The notes below the pieces were generated by a model. It ran no database searches and was not told where the DNA came from. It worked only from the letters and a program-made list of their open reading frames with translations. The position numbers and the translations under genes were made by a program. Positions 1 through 8,354 of a stretch of 64,000 nucleotides of DNA are shown here, one piece after another. Within the stretch, counting starts at the first letter, position 1; each line of letters opens with the position of its first letter. Origin of the DNA: Planctomycetota bacterium (GTDB lineage Bacteria > Planctomycetota > Phycisphaerae > Phycisphaerales > UBA1924); contig JANRJM010000017.1 in NCBI GenBank assembly GCA_033763975.1, forward strand, positions 124,001 to 188,000. The letters are read 5' to 3'.

Positions 1-170
1 CTCTCGGCCGGGTGATGAGCATTCCCGCGCGGCACGCGCCACGGGGGGCTCGGTCGGTTTCTAGCGGATCTCTCTCGTCAACTCCGACGCCCAGAGTACG
101 CCCGGGCCCGCGCAAGGGCAACGTCCGCACCGCCGCCGGCAGCGCTAAGACTCCGTGAACAGCCCCCGGC

Positions 171-1328
171 CTACCCGTTGCGCTTCGCGAAGTCCCGCAT
201 GAACTCCGCCAGCGCCCGGCACCCGTCCATCGGGAACGCGTTGTAGATGCTCGCCCGCATCCCGCCGGTGTTGCGGTGCCCCTTCAACTGGTCCATGCCG
301 TTCTTCCCGGCCTCCTTCACGAACTGGTCATCCAGCGCCTCCGTCGGGCACCGGAACGTCAGGTTCATCAGGCTGCGGCAGTCGGGCCGCGCGTGCCCCT
401 TGTAGAACGGCGTGGAATCCAGCACGTCGTAGATCACCTTCGCCTTGGCCACGTTGTTCCGGTGGATCGTCTCCAGCCCGCCCTGCGCCAAAATCCACTT
501 GAACACGAGCCCGCTCAGATAGATCGCGAACACCGGCGGGGTGTTGTGGCGGCTCTGGTCCTTCGCCATCACGTCGTACCGCAGCATCGACGGCAGCGTC
601 CGCACCGGCTTCAGCAGGTCCTCGCGGATGATCACCACCGTCGTGCCCGCCACGCCCACGTTCTTCTGCGCGCCCGCGTAGATGATCCCGAACTTCGTCA
701 CGTCGATCGGGCGGCTGTACATGTCGCTGCTCATGTCGCACACCAGCGGCACGCCCTCGGGCACCCGCGGCAAACGGATCGAACCGTCCGCGTTGCGCCA
801 CTGCGTCCCGTACAGCGTGTTGTTCGAGCACATGTGCACGTACACCGGGCGGTCCGCGTACGTAATCTCGCTGTCCGCGGGGCAGTGCGTGTGCTTTGTC
901 GGCCGCCCGTCGAACGCCTCGTAGCAGCGGTTCGAATAGACCTTGCTCTCTTCCCACGTCCGCTCGGCCCAGTACCCGGTTGTCAGGAATGCCGCCACCC
1001 CGTTGTCGGGCAGGATGTTGGCCGGAACCTGGAAGTTCTGGCTCGTCGCCCCGCCCGTCAGGAACAGCACCTTGTAGTTCGCGGGAATCCCCGCGATCTT
1101 GCGGCAGTTCTCTTCCGCGTCGGCCAGCACCTTGTCGAACGTCTTGCCCCGATGGCTGTGCTCGAGGATCCCTACGCCCGTGGCGTCGATGTTCCAGATG
1201 TCCTGCTGCGCCTGGCGGAGCACCTCGTCGGCCAGGCACCCCGGCCCGGCCGAGAAGTTGAACACGCGGCCCGAGGCGGTCTGCTTGACGGCGGGTACAC
1301 CCATCGACGGTGCGGGGGCGGTTGTCAT
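171..1328 (-). CDS. serC: Phosphoserine aminotransferase
   Basis: A 385-aa fold-type I PLP enzyme that converts 3-phosphohydroxypyruvate and glutamate to phosphoserine and 2-oxoglutarate, the second step of serine synthesis in the cytoplasm. The N-terminal FNFSAGP motif is at residues 23-29, SHRGK at 58-62, the phosphate-binding LTGGAT stretch near 90-95, and the PLP lysine is K222 in AGAQKNVG. Length fits the family (about 360-390). The ATG at 1328 is chosen because homology begins shortly after it; the frame stays open upstream but that stretch is low-complexity R/G and overlaps the next gene. There is no Shine-Dalgarno; TACACT lies 6 nt upstream, so the mRNA may be leaderless. serA lies 1.3 kb away on the same strand. 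Confidence 0.96.
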   Translation of the reverse strand: MTTAPAPSMGVPAVKQTASGRVFNFSAGPGCLADEVLRQAQQDIWNIDATGVGILEHSHRGKTFDKVLADAEENCRKIAGIPANYKVLFLTGGATSQNFQVPANILPDNGVAAFLTTGYWAERTWEESKVYSNRCYEAFDGRPTKHTHCPADSEITYADRPVYVHMCSNNTLYGTQWRNADGSIRLPRVPEGVPLVCDMSSDMYSRPIDVTKFGIIYAGAQKNVGVAGTTVVIIREDLLKPVRTLPSMLRYDVMAKDQSRHNTPPVFAIYLSGLVFKWILAQGGLETIHRNNVAKAKVIYDVLDSTPFYKGHARPDCRSLMNLTFRCPTEALDDQFVKEAGKNGMDQLKGHRNTGGMRASIYNAFPMDGCRALAEFMRDFAKRNG

Positions 1329-1334
1329 GCGGAA

Positions 1335-1340
1335 AGTGTA
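1335..1340 (-). promoter_or_regulatory. Putative -10 box of serC (leaderless type)
   Basis: TACACT on the minus strand ends 6 nt before the serC ATG, which places a predicted transcription start on the start codon. No convincing -35 is visible. It belongs to a recurring pattern in this window. Confidence 0.45.
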
Positions 1341-1396
1341 CCCCCGGCGCGCCCAATCCGTCGTCCCGGCGATGCGCCCGAGCACGCCCGGCCGCA

Positions 1397-2491
1397 TCAC
1401 GGAAACCCGACGCGCGCCAGCAACCCCCTGTGGTCGGACCCGGTCTTGCCGCCTTTTTCCGCGTGCCAGACCGCCAGCCCCCCACCGACGAACACGTGGT
1501 CGATCTTCACGCCGACCGCCGAGAAGAGCCCCGCGTCCACGGGCCACGTGTTTCCGGGGCCGAAGCCCCGCGCGTCCCACGCCTCACGCAGCCCGGCGCC
1601 TCGCAGCCATCCCGCGCCCTGCGACTCGGGCGTGCAGTTGAAGTCTCCCGCCAGGATCACGGGGCGCGGCTCGTTCGCCGCCCACGCCGCGAGCGCCCGG
1701 ATCAGCCGGCGCTGCTCGCGCAGGTGCTCCACCGATACCGGGGGCAGCGTGTGCACGCCCTGCACAACGACCTCGCGCCCATCGACGCGCACCACGCAGC
1801 GGATCTGGGGCTCGGTGAGCGCGACGCCGAGGTCGGGGTAGGCCCGCGGGACGTCCGCGAACTGGCGCTTCGAGAGTACCGCCATGCCGAAGGCGTCGTC
1901 GCGCAGCGATTCGAAGACGTGCGGGTAGCGCTCGCGCAGCGCGGGCAGCACCGCGTGCAGGCGCGGGTGGTGCTCGATGATGACCACGATGTCCGCGTCG
2001 AGCCGCTCGATGTCGTCGCGCAGGCGCACGGGGTCCACATACCCGATCTGCGCGTTGACGCTGTAGACGCTCAAGGTCTCGCCCCCGGGCGGCGGGGGCG
2101 CCCCGCGCGGGCGCAGCGACCACAGCGTGGGGACCGCGCACCAGAGCGCGAGCGTCAGCGTGAGCGCCCCGGCGAAGCGGACGCGTCGGAGCATCATGAG
2201 CAGCGAGAGCAGGCCCAGCGCGATCGCCGTGTGCAGCGAGAACGTCCGTCCGGCGAACGCCAGCCAGTTCAGGGCGCCCACCACGCGGCCTTCGTCGCCC
2301 ATGTCGGGCCAGAGCCACGCGAACAGCACCCAGCACGCCGCCAACCCGGCCACCAGCCAGGCCAGCACGCGGATCCCGCGCGGCGCACGCCGCCGGCCTC
2401 CGGGTTGGGCGGCGCGCGTGATGTCCGGCTCGTTGACGTGCTCGGCTTGTCGCTTCGCGTCTGACCCGCCAGCCTCGTCGTGCTCGATCAT
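1397..2491 (-). CDS. Membrane-anchored endonuclease/exonuclease/phosphatase family protein
   Basis: A 364-aa protein. A charged N-terminus is followed by three hydrophobic segments (about 41-62, 84-101, 107-125) and a C-terminal EEP (DNase I-like) domain from about residue 137. Family signatures visible are the metal-binding acid E173 (IIEHH), GDFN at 282-285, IDHVF at 330-334 and terminal SDH at 352-354. The catalytic domain should lie after the third membrane segment, probably outside the cytoplasm, as in other small membrane EEP proteins. The substrate (nucleic acid, phospholipid or inositol phosphate) cannot be told from sequence. The ATG at 2491 is preferred over an in-frame upstream start because the extra residues show no conservation-like character. 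It lies between serC and serA on the same strand but has no obvious link to serine synthesis. Confidence 0.85.
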   Translation of the reverse strand: MIEHDEAGGSDAKRQAEHVNEPDITRAAQPGGRRRAPRGIRVLAWLVAGLAACWVLFAWLWPDMGDEGRVVGALNWLAFAGRTFSLHTAIALGLLSLLMMLRRVRFAGALTLTLALWCAVPTLWSLRPRGAPPPPGGETLSVYSVNAQIGYVDPVRLRDDIERLDADIVVIIEHHPRLHAVLPALRERYPHVFESLRDDAFGMAVLSKRQFADVPRAYPDLGVALTEPQIRCVVRVDGREVVVQGVHTLPPVSVEHLREQRRLIRALAAWAANEPRPVILAGDFNCTPESQGAGWLRGAGLREAWDARGFGPGNTWPVDAGLFSAVGVKIDHVFVGGGLAVWHAEKGGKTGSDHRGLLARVGFP

Positions 2492-2603
2492 GCGTGAGGC
2501 GTACGAGGTGACGCGTCGCGGAGTTCGCAAAACGCCGACGCGTGCTTGACCTCGTCACCGATCGCCAGCGCGGTGAGCGGGGCGTGGCATCGCCCCGCCC
2601 GGC

Positions 2604-3590
2604 TCACTCGTTCACGCAGTTGAGGCAGCGCCCCGTGTCCTTGAAGGACCGCACGATGCGCACCGTCTCGACGGCGACGGCGTTCTGCGCCTGCTCCGTG
2701 CTCGCGCCGGAATGATGCGTGCCGACAAAGCCGGACAGGCGGGCGGTCGCCGGATCGAACGCGCCCTCGCTCTCGGCCGGTTGATTCTCGTACACGTCGA
2801 GCCCGACGCGCAGCCCCTTGGCCGCCACCGCCTCGCGGAGCGCCGCCTCGTCGACGATGCCGCCCCGGCTCGTGTTGATGAAGTACGCCCCGGGCTTCAT
2901 CGCATCGAAGAACGCCTTGTTGAACAGGCGGCGCGTCGTATCGGCCAGCGGCAGGTGCACGCTGATCGCGTCGGCGCGCGACGCGAGCGCCAGCAGCGCG
3001 GGCGTGTCCGTCCCGCCGAACTCCGCGTTGAGCGCCCCCGCGTGCTGCGGCGTGATGCCGCGGCTCCAGATGACCACGCGCATGCCGAACGCCGTCGCGC
3101 GCTTCACGACCTCCTGCCCGATCGCGCCCACGCCCACCACGCCCAGCGTCAGGCCCATGAGCCCGCGGGCGCCGCCAGCGCCCGTCTTCGAGAACTCCTT
3201 CTTGTTCCAGCGCCCGGCGCGCAGCTCGGCCGTCTGGTCGGCGATCCGCCGGTCGCAGCACAGCAGCAGCCCCATCGTGAGCTCCGCGACCGCGACGGCG
3301 TTCATGCCCGGGCAGTTGCAGACCTTCACGCCCTGCGCGCTCGCCGCCCCGACGTCGATGTTGTCTACGCCCGCCCCCGCCCGCACGATCATCCGCAGCG
3401 ACGACGCGCCGGAGATCACCGACGCGGGCACTTTGGTTGATCGCACGATCAGCACATCGGCGCGGCTTTCGGCGAGGGCCGCCCCGAGCTTGTCGGTGCC
3501 GATGCCGGGCTGATTGACGACGGTGCACCCGAGCGCGGCCAGCCCGTTGAGCCCGGCCTGTTCGAACTTGTCTGCGACGAGCACGATCAC
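2604..3590 (-). CDS. serA: D-3-phosphoglycerate dehydrogenase-like 2-hydroxyacid dehydrogenase
   Basis: A 328-aa NAD-dependent D-2-hydroxyacid dehydrogenase, probably oxidising 3-phosphoglycerate in the first step of serine synthesis given serC close by. The Rossmann motif GVGAIG is at 153-158, the catalytic Arg is in NTSRGG (R242) and the catalytic His in THHSGAS (H293). The position that normally carries the catalytic Glu (as in ..VF.xEP) reads Gln270 in VYENQP, which is unusual. It is short and lacks the C-terminal ACT regulatory domain, so no serine feedback through ACT is expected. The start is the GTG at 3590, supported by GGAGG with a 7-nt spacer; a TATCCT -10-like hexamer lies further upstream. 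Role as SerA rather than another hydroxyacid dehydrogenase is likely but not proven. Confidence 0.88.
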   Translation of the reverse strand: MIVLVADKFEQAGLNGLAALGCTVVNQPGIGTDKLGAALAESRADVLIVRSTKVPASVISGASSLRMIVRAGAGVDNIDVGAASAQGVKVCNCPGMNAVAVAELTMGLLLCCDRRIADQTAELRAGRWNKKEFSKTGAGGARGLMGLTLGVVGVGAIGQEVVKRATAFGMRVVIWSRGITPQHAGALNAEFGGTDTPALLALASRADAISVHLPLADTTRRLFNKAFFDAMKPGAYFINTSRGGIVDEAALREAVAAKGLRVGLDVYENQPAESEGAFDPATARLSGFVGTHHSGASTEQAQNAVAVETVRIVRSFKDTGRCLNCVNE

Positions 3591-3612
3591 GCGTGGTCCT
3601 CCGAGGGAGCGC

Positions 3613-3618
3613 AGGATA
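3613..3618 (-). promoter_or_regulatory. Putative -10 box of serA
   Basis: TATCCT on the minus strand, 22 nt before the GTG start, leaving room for a short leader that contains the GGAGG ribosome-binding site. No clear -35. Confidence 0.35.
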
Positions 3619-3652
3619 TCCGGATCGCACCCCACGCGCCTCGGGAAAGAAA

Positions 3653-3676
3653 AACCCCCGCCGTGGGGCGGGGGTT
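3653..3676 (-). terminator. Rho-independent terminator of the prepilin-like gene
   Basis: A perfect 10-bp inverted repeat (AACCCCCGCC / GGCGGGGGTT) with a 4-nt loop. On the minus strand the stem is followed directly by TTTCTTTC after the closing TT, giving a U-rich tail. It sits between the stop of the prepilin-like gene (3713) and the start of serA, so it separates the two transcripts. Confidence 0.85.
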
Positions 3677-3712
3677 GGGTGAGCAACTCGTGCCGAACAG
3701 TCGAGGAGAGGA

Positions 3713-4777
3713 TTACCAGCCGGTGGTGTTGACCTCAGAGCCCTCGAAGTCGACGCCGTTCAGGCCGGCGCGCGTCCAGCGGTAGAAGCCCGCGACGTTG
3801 TCCGGGCCGCCCGCGCCCTGGTAGCCGCCGTTGATCTTGGGGGCTTCCCACAGTTCGGGGTCGTAGCTGTAGAACGTGACGATGAGCATGTTGCGCGGAG
3901 AGACGGGGTCCCAGCCGTCGTTCGCATCGCCGGGGGTGCGCAGCGCGCCGGTGACGCGCAGCTTGACGGCGTTGTCGAAGAAGAGCAGCGGCACGCGGGC
4001 GTTGGCCGCCGCGTAGTACCACCAGCGCTTGCCGAAGTGGCGCGCGTTCGAGTCCATGATGTGGACCTTCTGCGAGGCGAACGCGACCTGGCTCAGGCGG
4101 CGCTTGCCGAGCACGTTGCTCGCGGTGGGCCCGAAGTACGTGCGGTGCGTGCTGCCCTGACGCACGGAGTTGCTCGCGCTGGTGCCGAGCGGGCGGTCCG
4201 GGGCGTACGAGTACGGCACGGTCTCGTAGCTGCTGCTGTAGGGCCAGCGCCAGGTGGCGCTCGCGCCGTCGGGCACGGGGCTCATCATGGCGTAGTTCAC
4301 CGGGTCCGTCTGCCACTGCAGGCGGAACTTGTCCTCGGGGCACACCACCATGCGCTCCGGAAGGCGCTGGGCCAGGTAGTCCTGCAGCACCAGGTGGTTG
4401 TACAGCACGTGAGGAATCCAGGAGTCCGGGGGCGCCACGTCGTCCCGCCCGGCCCGGCGACGCACGATGTCCGTCGCCTGCGCCGCCGCGGCCGGCAGGT
4501 CGCCACCGCCCGCGTGCGCCTGCAGGTCCGGGTACGCCAGCCGGTCGGCCGACGCGGGCGTCACGGTGAACGACCACAGCTTGTCCTGGTAATCAGTCGA
4601 GTAGCTCTGCGTCGCCACTCCGAACTGCTGCATGTTCGCCAGGCAGATCGAGAGCTTGCCGGCGCGGCGAGCCTCCGCCAGCGACGGCAGCAGGATGCCG
4701 ATCAGCAGGGCGATGATCGCGATCACCACCAGCAACTCGATCAGCGTGAATCCCCGACGATGGTCCAAACGCAACAT
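3713..4777 (-). CDS. Type II/IV prepilin-like protein
   Basis: A 354-aa protein with a class III prepilin signal: a short basic leader, then G9/F10 cleavage site, Glu at +5 (E14), and a hydrophobic helix to about residue 31. It would be processed by prepilin peptidase and either assembled into a pseudopilus or left membrane-anchored. The rest is a large globular domain with many aromatic residues, far longer than classical pilins. This is typical of the multi-copy prepilin-like proteins of Planctomycetota (PulG/DUF1559-like), whose function is mostly unknown. Start ATG has GGAGG with a 7-nt spacer. It has its own promoter about 220 nt upstream and a strong terminator downstream, so it is monocistronic. 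Confidence 0.87.
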   Translation of the reverse strand: MLRLDHRRGFTLIELLVVIAIIALLIGILLPSLAEARRAGKLSICLANMQQFGVATQSYSTDYQDKLWSFTVTPASADRLAYPDLQAHAGGGDLPAAAAQATDIVRRRAGRDDVAPPDSWIPHVLYNHLVLQDYLAQRLPERMVVCPEDKFRLQWQTDPVNYAMMSPVPDGASATWRWPYSSSYETVPYSYAPDRPLGTSASNSVRQGSTHRTYFGPTASNVLGKRRLSQVAFASQKVHIMDSNARHFGKRWWYYAAANARVPLLFFDNAVKLRVTGALRTPGDANDGWDPVSPRNMLIVTFYSYDPELWEAPKINGGYQGAGGPDNVAGFYRWTRAGLNGVDFEGSEVNTTGW

Positions 4778-5097
4778 CTGAGGGCCTCCGTTCGATCTCC
4801 CGCTCTTCGCGGCTTCTCGTCTGCCCGCGCCGAAGGCGAGCAGACACCCCGTACCCCGAGACTACCACGCGACGCAACGCCCGTCCAGCCGCTTTTCCAG
4901 GCCGGACATCCGATCAACGAACTGTTTCGAGCAACGCAACCAGAATCAGTCCATTAGCCGGGGGGCGCCGAGTGGGCCCGGATCCGACCGCTGCATCTAC
5001 GCAAGGTACTTCGTCCGGATTCACCTGTCAAGCCCCATATTCTCTTTGTTTTTCGGCCGGTCTTCTTCGTCCCTCCACCCGAAGGAATCCTCTCCCC
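4778..5097. other. Divergent intergenic region (320 bp)
   Basis: No coding signal on either strand. It contains one good minus-strand promoter (5003-5031) directed at the prepilin-like gene, leaving a predicted leader of about 220 nt. No equally good promoter is visible for the plus-strand lipoprotein gene. The centre is locally less G+C-rich than the genes around it. Confidence 0.6.
5003..5031 (-). promoter_or_regulatory. Sigma-70-like promoter of the prepilin-like gene
   Basis: Minus strand TTGACA (5031-5026), a 17-nt spacer and TACCTT (5008-5003). The -35 is a perfect consensus and the spacing is ideal. Predicted transcription start is near 4996, giving an unusually long leader of about 220 nt before the ATG at 4777. 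Confidence 0.65.
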
Positions 5098-6078
5098 ATG
5101 CGGCGTTCCCTAACCATCTTCGCCATCGGGGCGTACGTCTGCGCCTCGATTCTCCTTGGCGGGTGCGCCGCCCCAGACGCCTCGCCCGGTGCGCCGGCGC
5201 CACCCTCCTCATACCCCGCCGCCGGCAACGGGGCGCCCCTCGCGCTCGTCAACGGTGTTCCGGTTTACGCCACCGAACTGCACCCAACCCTGGCGGAGTA
5301 CGCCGGCGCCGCGGCCCTCGCCGACCTCATCCTCGATCGCGCGCTCGCCGCCGAACTTCGCAGCCGCGGAGTTTCCATCTCACCCGACGATCTCGAACGC
5401 GAGCGTTCGCTTCTCGCCAGCGGCGTGGCCAGCGCGTCCGACGCCGACGGCTCGCAGATCGCCGAACTGCTCACGGGCCTGCGGCGCGCGCGCGGGCTGG
5501 GCCCCCAGAACTTCCCCGCATCGCTTCACCGTTCCGCCGCGCTACGTGCCTTGGCCGCCGGACGGCAGATATCGGACGCCGACCACGACGCCGCGTTCGC
5601 GCTGGAGTTCGGCCCGCGCGTGCGGGCGCGGGTCATCGTGGTTCCCGACCGACGCCGCGCCGTTGCGTTGGCGGACGAACTGCGCCGTGCGGTTGGCGCG
5701 GGGTTGATCTGGGAGTTCGCCTCGCGGGCCGCGGCAGAGTCCCGCGGCTCGACCGCCGGTGCCGGCGGGCTCCTGCCGGACGCCAGCCCGGCGGATCCGG
5801 CGTGGCCGCCCGGGCTCCGCACCGCCCTGGAGTCGCAGGTTCCGGGCGAGGTCGGGCCGGTGATCGCCGTGGACGGCGCTTACGCCATCTTGCTGGTCGA
5901 GTCGCGCACGCCTGCACGCACCCCGGGGGCCGACGAACTGGCGGCGTTCGAGGCGCGCCTGCGTGCCCGGATGGACCGGCTGGCCATGGAAGAACTCGCG
6001 TCGTCGCTGCTCGCGCGCGCGAACGTAACGGTCCTGGATCCGTCGCTGGGCTGGGCGTGGGGAGCCCGACGCCCGTAA
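5098..6078 (+). CDS. Parvulin-like (PpiC/SurA-type) peptidyl-prolyl isomerase lipoprotein
   Basis: A 326-aa predicted lipoprotein: basic start, hydrophobic stretch and lipobox LGGC with the acylated Cys at 23. The mature part opens with an Ala/Pro-rich linker, then ALVNGVPVYATEL (about 48-61), the typical start of SurA/PpiC chaperone helices. A rotamase-like segment runs from about residue 168 to 270, ending in a VAVDGAYAILLVESRTP-type strand. It probably assists folding of secreted or outer-membrane proteins in the periplasm. Catalytic residues of parvulins are not all obvious, so it could be chaperone-only. The start at 5098 is chosen because it yields the signal peptide; GAAGGA lies upstream. 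It converges on the next minus-strand gene with only 9 bp between stops. Confidence 0.75.
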   Translation: MRRSLTIFAIGAYVCASILLGGCAAPDASPGAPAPPSSYPAAGNGAPLALVNGVPVYATELHPTLAEYAGAAALADLILDRALAAELRSRGVSISPDDLERERSLLASGVASASDADGSQIAELLTGLRRARGLGPQNFPASLHRSAALRALAAGRQISDADHDAAFALEFGPRVRARVIVVPDRRRAVALADELRRAVGAGLIWEFASRAAAESRGSTAGAGGLLPDASPADPAWPPGLRTALESQVPGEVGPVIAVDGAYAILLVESRTPARTPGADELAAFEARLRARMDRLAMEELASSLLARANVTVLDPSLGWAWGARRP

Positions 6079-6087
6079 CCGCCCGCG

Positions 6088-6318
6088 TCAAACTTCGTAC
6101 AGGACGCAGACGAGGATGTCGGACGGCGCGAACCGGCGGATGCCCCCGTCGGCCGCCAGCCCGGCCCGGGACTCCGAGGACGGCAGGACCGACTGCGGCG
6201 CGATGTTGCCGAAGACCTGGACCACCTTTGCGCCGCTGGTGCGGAGCCATTCGTTGATCTCGTTCTCCAGCGCGCGCATCGCGTCTTCGCTGCCCTCGAA
6301 CAACTTGATCTGGTGCAT
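6088..6318 (-). CDS. Conserved-looking 76-aa protein of unknown function
   Basis: A small soluble acidic protein of 76 aa beginning MHQIKLFEG, with a predicted amphipathic helix (about 10-28, ALENEINEWLR) and a hydrophobic C-terminal strand (DILVCVLYEV). I do not recognise a named family. The ribosome-binding site is very strong (GAGGAGG just before the ATG), supporting translation. It lies 32 bp downstream of RNase Y on the same strand and is likely co-transcribed with it. A role with RNA turnover is only a guess from position. Confidence 0.72.
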   Translation of the reverse strand: MHQIKLFEGSEDAMRALENEINEWLRTSGAKVVQVFGNIAPQSVLPSSESRAGLAADGGIRRFAPSDILVCVLYEV

Positions 6319-6350
6319 GAGCGCCTCCTCACCCCACGGGGGCCGCGATT

Positions 6351-7943
6351 CTACCGCGCGTACTCGATAGCGCGGGTCTCGCGCAGCACGGTGACGCGGA
6401 TCTCGCCCGGGAAGGTCATTTCCTCGCTGACCTTCTTCGCGATCTGGTGGGCGATCAGGAACGCCTCGTCGTCGTCGACCTTGGCGGCGTCGATCATGAC
6501 GCGGACCTCGCGCCCCGCCTGGATGGCGTGCGCCTCGGTGACGCCCTTGAACGCGAGGGCGATGTCCTGCAACTGCGTCAGACGCTGCACGTACCGCTCG
6601 ATGCTCTCGCGCCGGGCGCCGGGGCGGGCCGAGCTCACCGCGTCGGCGGCCATGACGATCGGCGTGTAGAAACTGGTGGCGGGGATGTCGGCGTGATGCC
6701 CGCCGATGACGTTGAGGATCGGCTCGCGCTCGCCGAACTGGCGCGCGAAGTCCATCCCGATCTTCGGGTGCCCGCCCTCCATCTCGTGGTCCATCGCCTT
6801 GCCGATGTCGTGCAGAAACCCCGCGCGCCGGGCGATGGTCCCGTCCAGCCCCAACTGATCGGCGATGACCTGGGCGACGTACGCGACCTCGACGGAGTGG
6901 CGCAGCACGTTCTGCCCGTAGCTCGTGCGGTAGTGGAGCTTGCCCATGGCCTCGACGACCTTGGGGTGCAGGCCCCGCAGGTTCACCTCGAGGGCAGCGT
7001 CTTTGCCAGCCTTGAGGACCTTCTCGTTCACCTCGCCGCGCACTTTCTCGACGACCTCTTCGATGCGGGTCGGGTGCATGCGTCCGTCGGCGACGAGTCG
7101 CTCGAGCGCCTCGACCGCGACGGCCTGGCGGATCTTGTCGAAGCACGACACCACGATGACGCCGGGCGTGTCGTCCACGATGATGTCCACGCCCGTCGCC
7201 TTCTCGATCGCGCGGATGTTCCGCCCTTCGCGCCCGATGATGCGCCCCTTCATGTCGTCGCTGGGGATCGCCACGCTGCGCACCGTGCTCTCGCTCGAGT
7301 GCTCGCCCGCGTAGCGCTGGATCGCCATGAGCGTGATCTCCTGCGCACGCTTCTTGGCGTCCTCCTCGGCCTCTTCGATCACCTTGCGCGTGATCTTCGC
7401 GACCTCGTGGCGCGATTCGTCTTCAACGCGGGCGATCAGCACCTCGCGGGCGCCCTCGCGCGTCATGCCCGAGACCCGGGTGAGCGCCTCCATCTGGGCG
7501 GCCAGCGTCTTCTCGACCTCCTGCTCCCGTTGTGTCAGACGCTCTTCCCGCCGGCGGATGGTCTCGCCCTCGCGCGCGAGGTGCTGCTCCTTGGCGAGCA
7601 CGGCCTCCTCCTTGCGGTCGAAGGCGTCCTCGCGCTTCGCGAGCCGGCGTTCCGCGTCGCGGACCTCTTCCCACGTCGCCTCGATCTCGCTCTCGGCCTT
7701 CTGCTTGCGCTCGAGGACGGCCTTGTCGGCCTCCAGCCGTGCCCGCTCCGCCGCCGCCCGCCCCTCGGCCTCGATCCGCGCCGCGGCGGCCTTCGCCTCG
7801 TCCGACGCCTTCGCGATCGCCTTGGCGCCCAGCAGCCGGGCGAGGAAGAACCCCCCCGCCGCCCCCGCCAGCAGCGCCAGCACCGTGATGCCGAACACCG
7901 CCCCGTCCGAAACGCCCAGCACCAAGCCGCCGACCTGCACCAT
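6351..7943 (-). CDS. rny: Ribonuclease Y
   Basis: A 530-aa endoribonuclease that initiates mRNA decay at the membrane. Order: N-terminal membrane helix (about 15-37), long coiled coil (about 45-205, very rich in Ala, Glu, Arg), KH domain with GRIIGREGRN at 233-242, and an HD domain with H349 and the metal-binding HD pair H378-D379 in LHDIGK. The C-terminus DAIALAFKGVTEAHAIQAGREVRV region is also typical. Length and order match RNase Y of Firmicutes (about 520). ATG at 7943 has GGAG with a 7-nt spacer. The 76-aa gene follows in the same direction. Confidence 0.97.
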   Translation of the reverse strand: MVQVGGLVLGVSDGAVFGITVLALLAGAAGGFFLARLLGAKAIAKASDEAKAAAARIEAEGRAAAERARLEADKAVLERKQKAESEIEATWEEVRDAERRLAKREDAFDRKEEAVLAKEQHLAREGETIRRREERLTQREQEVEKTLAAQMEALTRVSGMTREGAREVLIARVEDESRHEVAKITRKVIEEAEEDAKKRAQEITLMAIQRYAGEHSSESTVRSVAIPSDDMKGRIIGREGRNIRAIEKATGVDIIVDDTPGVIVVSCFDKIRQAVAVEALERLVADGRMHPTRIEEVVEKVRGEVNEKVLKAGKDAALEVNLRGLHPKVVEAMGKLHYRTSYGQNVLRHSVEVAYVAQVIADQLGLDGTIARRAGFLHDIGKAMDHEMEGGHPKIGMDFARQFGEREPILNVIGGHHADIPATSFYTPIVMAADAVSSARPGARRESIERYVQRLTQLQDIALAFKGVTEAHAIQAGREVRVMIDAAKVDDDEAFLIAHQIAKKVSEEMTFPGEIRVTVLRETRAIEYAR

Positions 7944-8354
7944 GCGAGTTCTCCGCCCGACGCGACGAACGCGGGAGGCGCTCTCATTCCGGCCGGGCGG
8001 GATTCATCACGCGCTCTTCACACCACACTCACACACACGCCCCGCGCAGACTCGCAGAAACGGGTGTCTGTGCCCGAACGCAACGCGGCGAGCGGCGTCG
8101 AAACGCCCGGCCCGGAGGCCGAGGGACCGCTGTGCCCGCCATTCGTGAGGCGTGCTTGTCAATCCTTCTCCACACGGGAGCGCCGATTGAACGCGACAGC
8201 ATCATTCATCCGACATGAAGGGCGACGCGCCGTGTGGTGACTTGCTCGTGATTCATCCGACCCGCCGGGCGTGAGAGGGCTATACCCCCGTCCGACCAGC
8301 GAACACGATGGTAGCATGTTCTTCGTCTCGGTGGATCCCCGCAGGAACCCTCGC
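7944..8354. other. Divergent intergenic region (411 bp)
   Basis: No coding signal. It separates RNase Y (minus) from a lipoprotein gene (plus). A minus-strand TTGACA occurs at 8162-8157 but has no -10 at proper spacing. A plus-strand TAGCAT at 8312-8317 is a plausible -10 for the lipoprotein. Two exact copies of ATTCATCCGA (8204-8213 and 8251-8260) could be operator half-sites. Confidence 0.5.
8312..8317 (+). promoter_or_regulatory. Putative -10 box of the DUF4097-like lipoprotein gene
   Basis: TAGCAT, 37 nt before the ATG at 8355. The same hexamer occurs upstream of the genes at 15391 and 50664. No clear -35. Confidence 0.35.

Noticed and set aside
276-1841. A 521-codon plus-strand frame opposite serC
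   Set aside because: Shadow of serC and the EEP gene; composition is His/Arg/Pro-rich low complexity.
8157-8162. Minus-strand TTGACA as promoter of rny
   Set aside because: No -10-like hexamer occurs 15-19 nt downstream; the region there is pure G+C.
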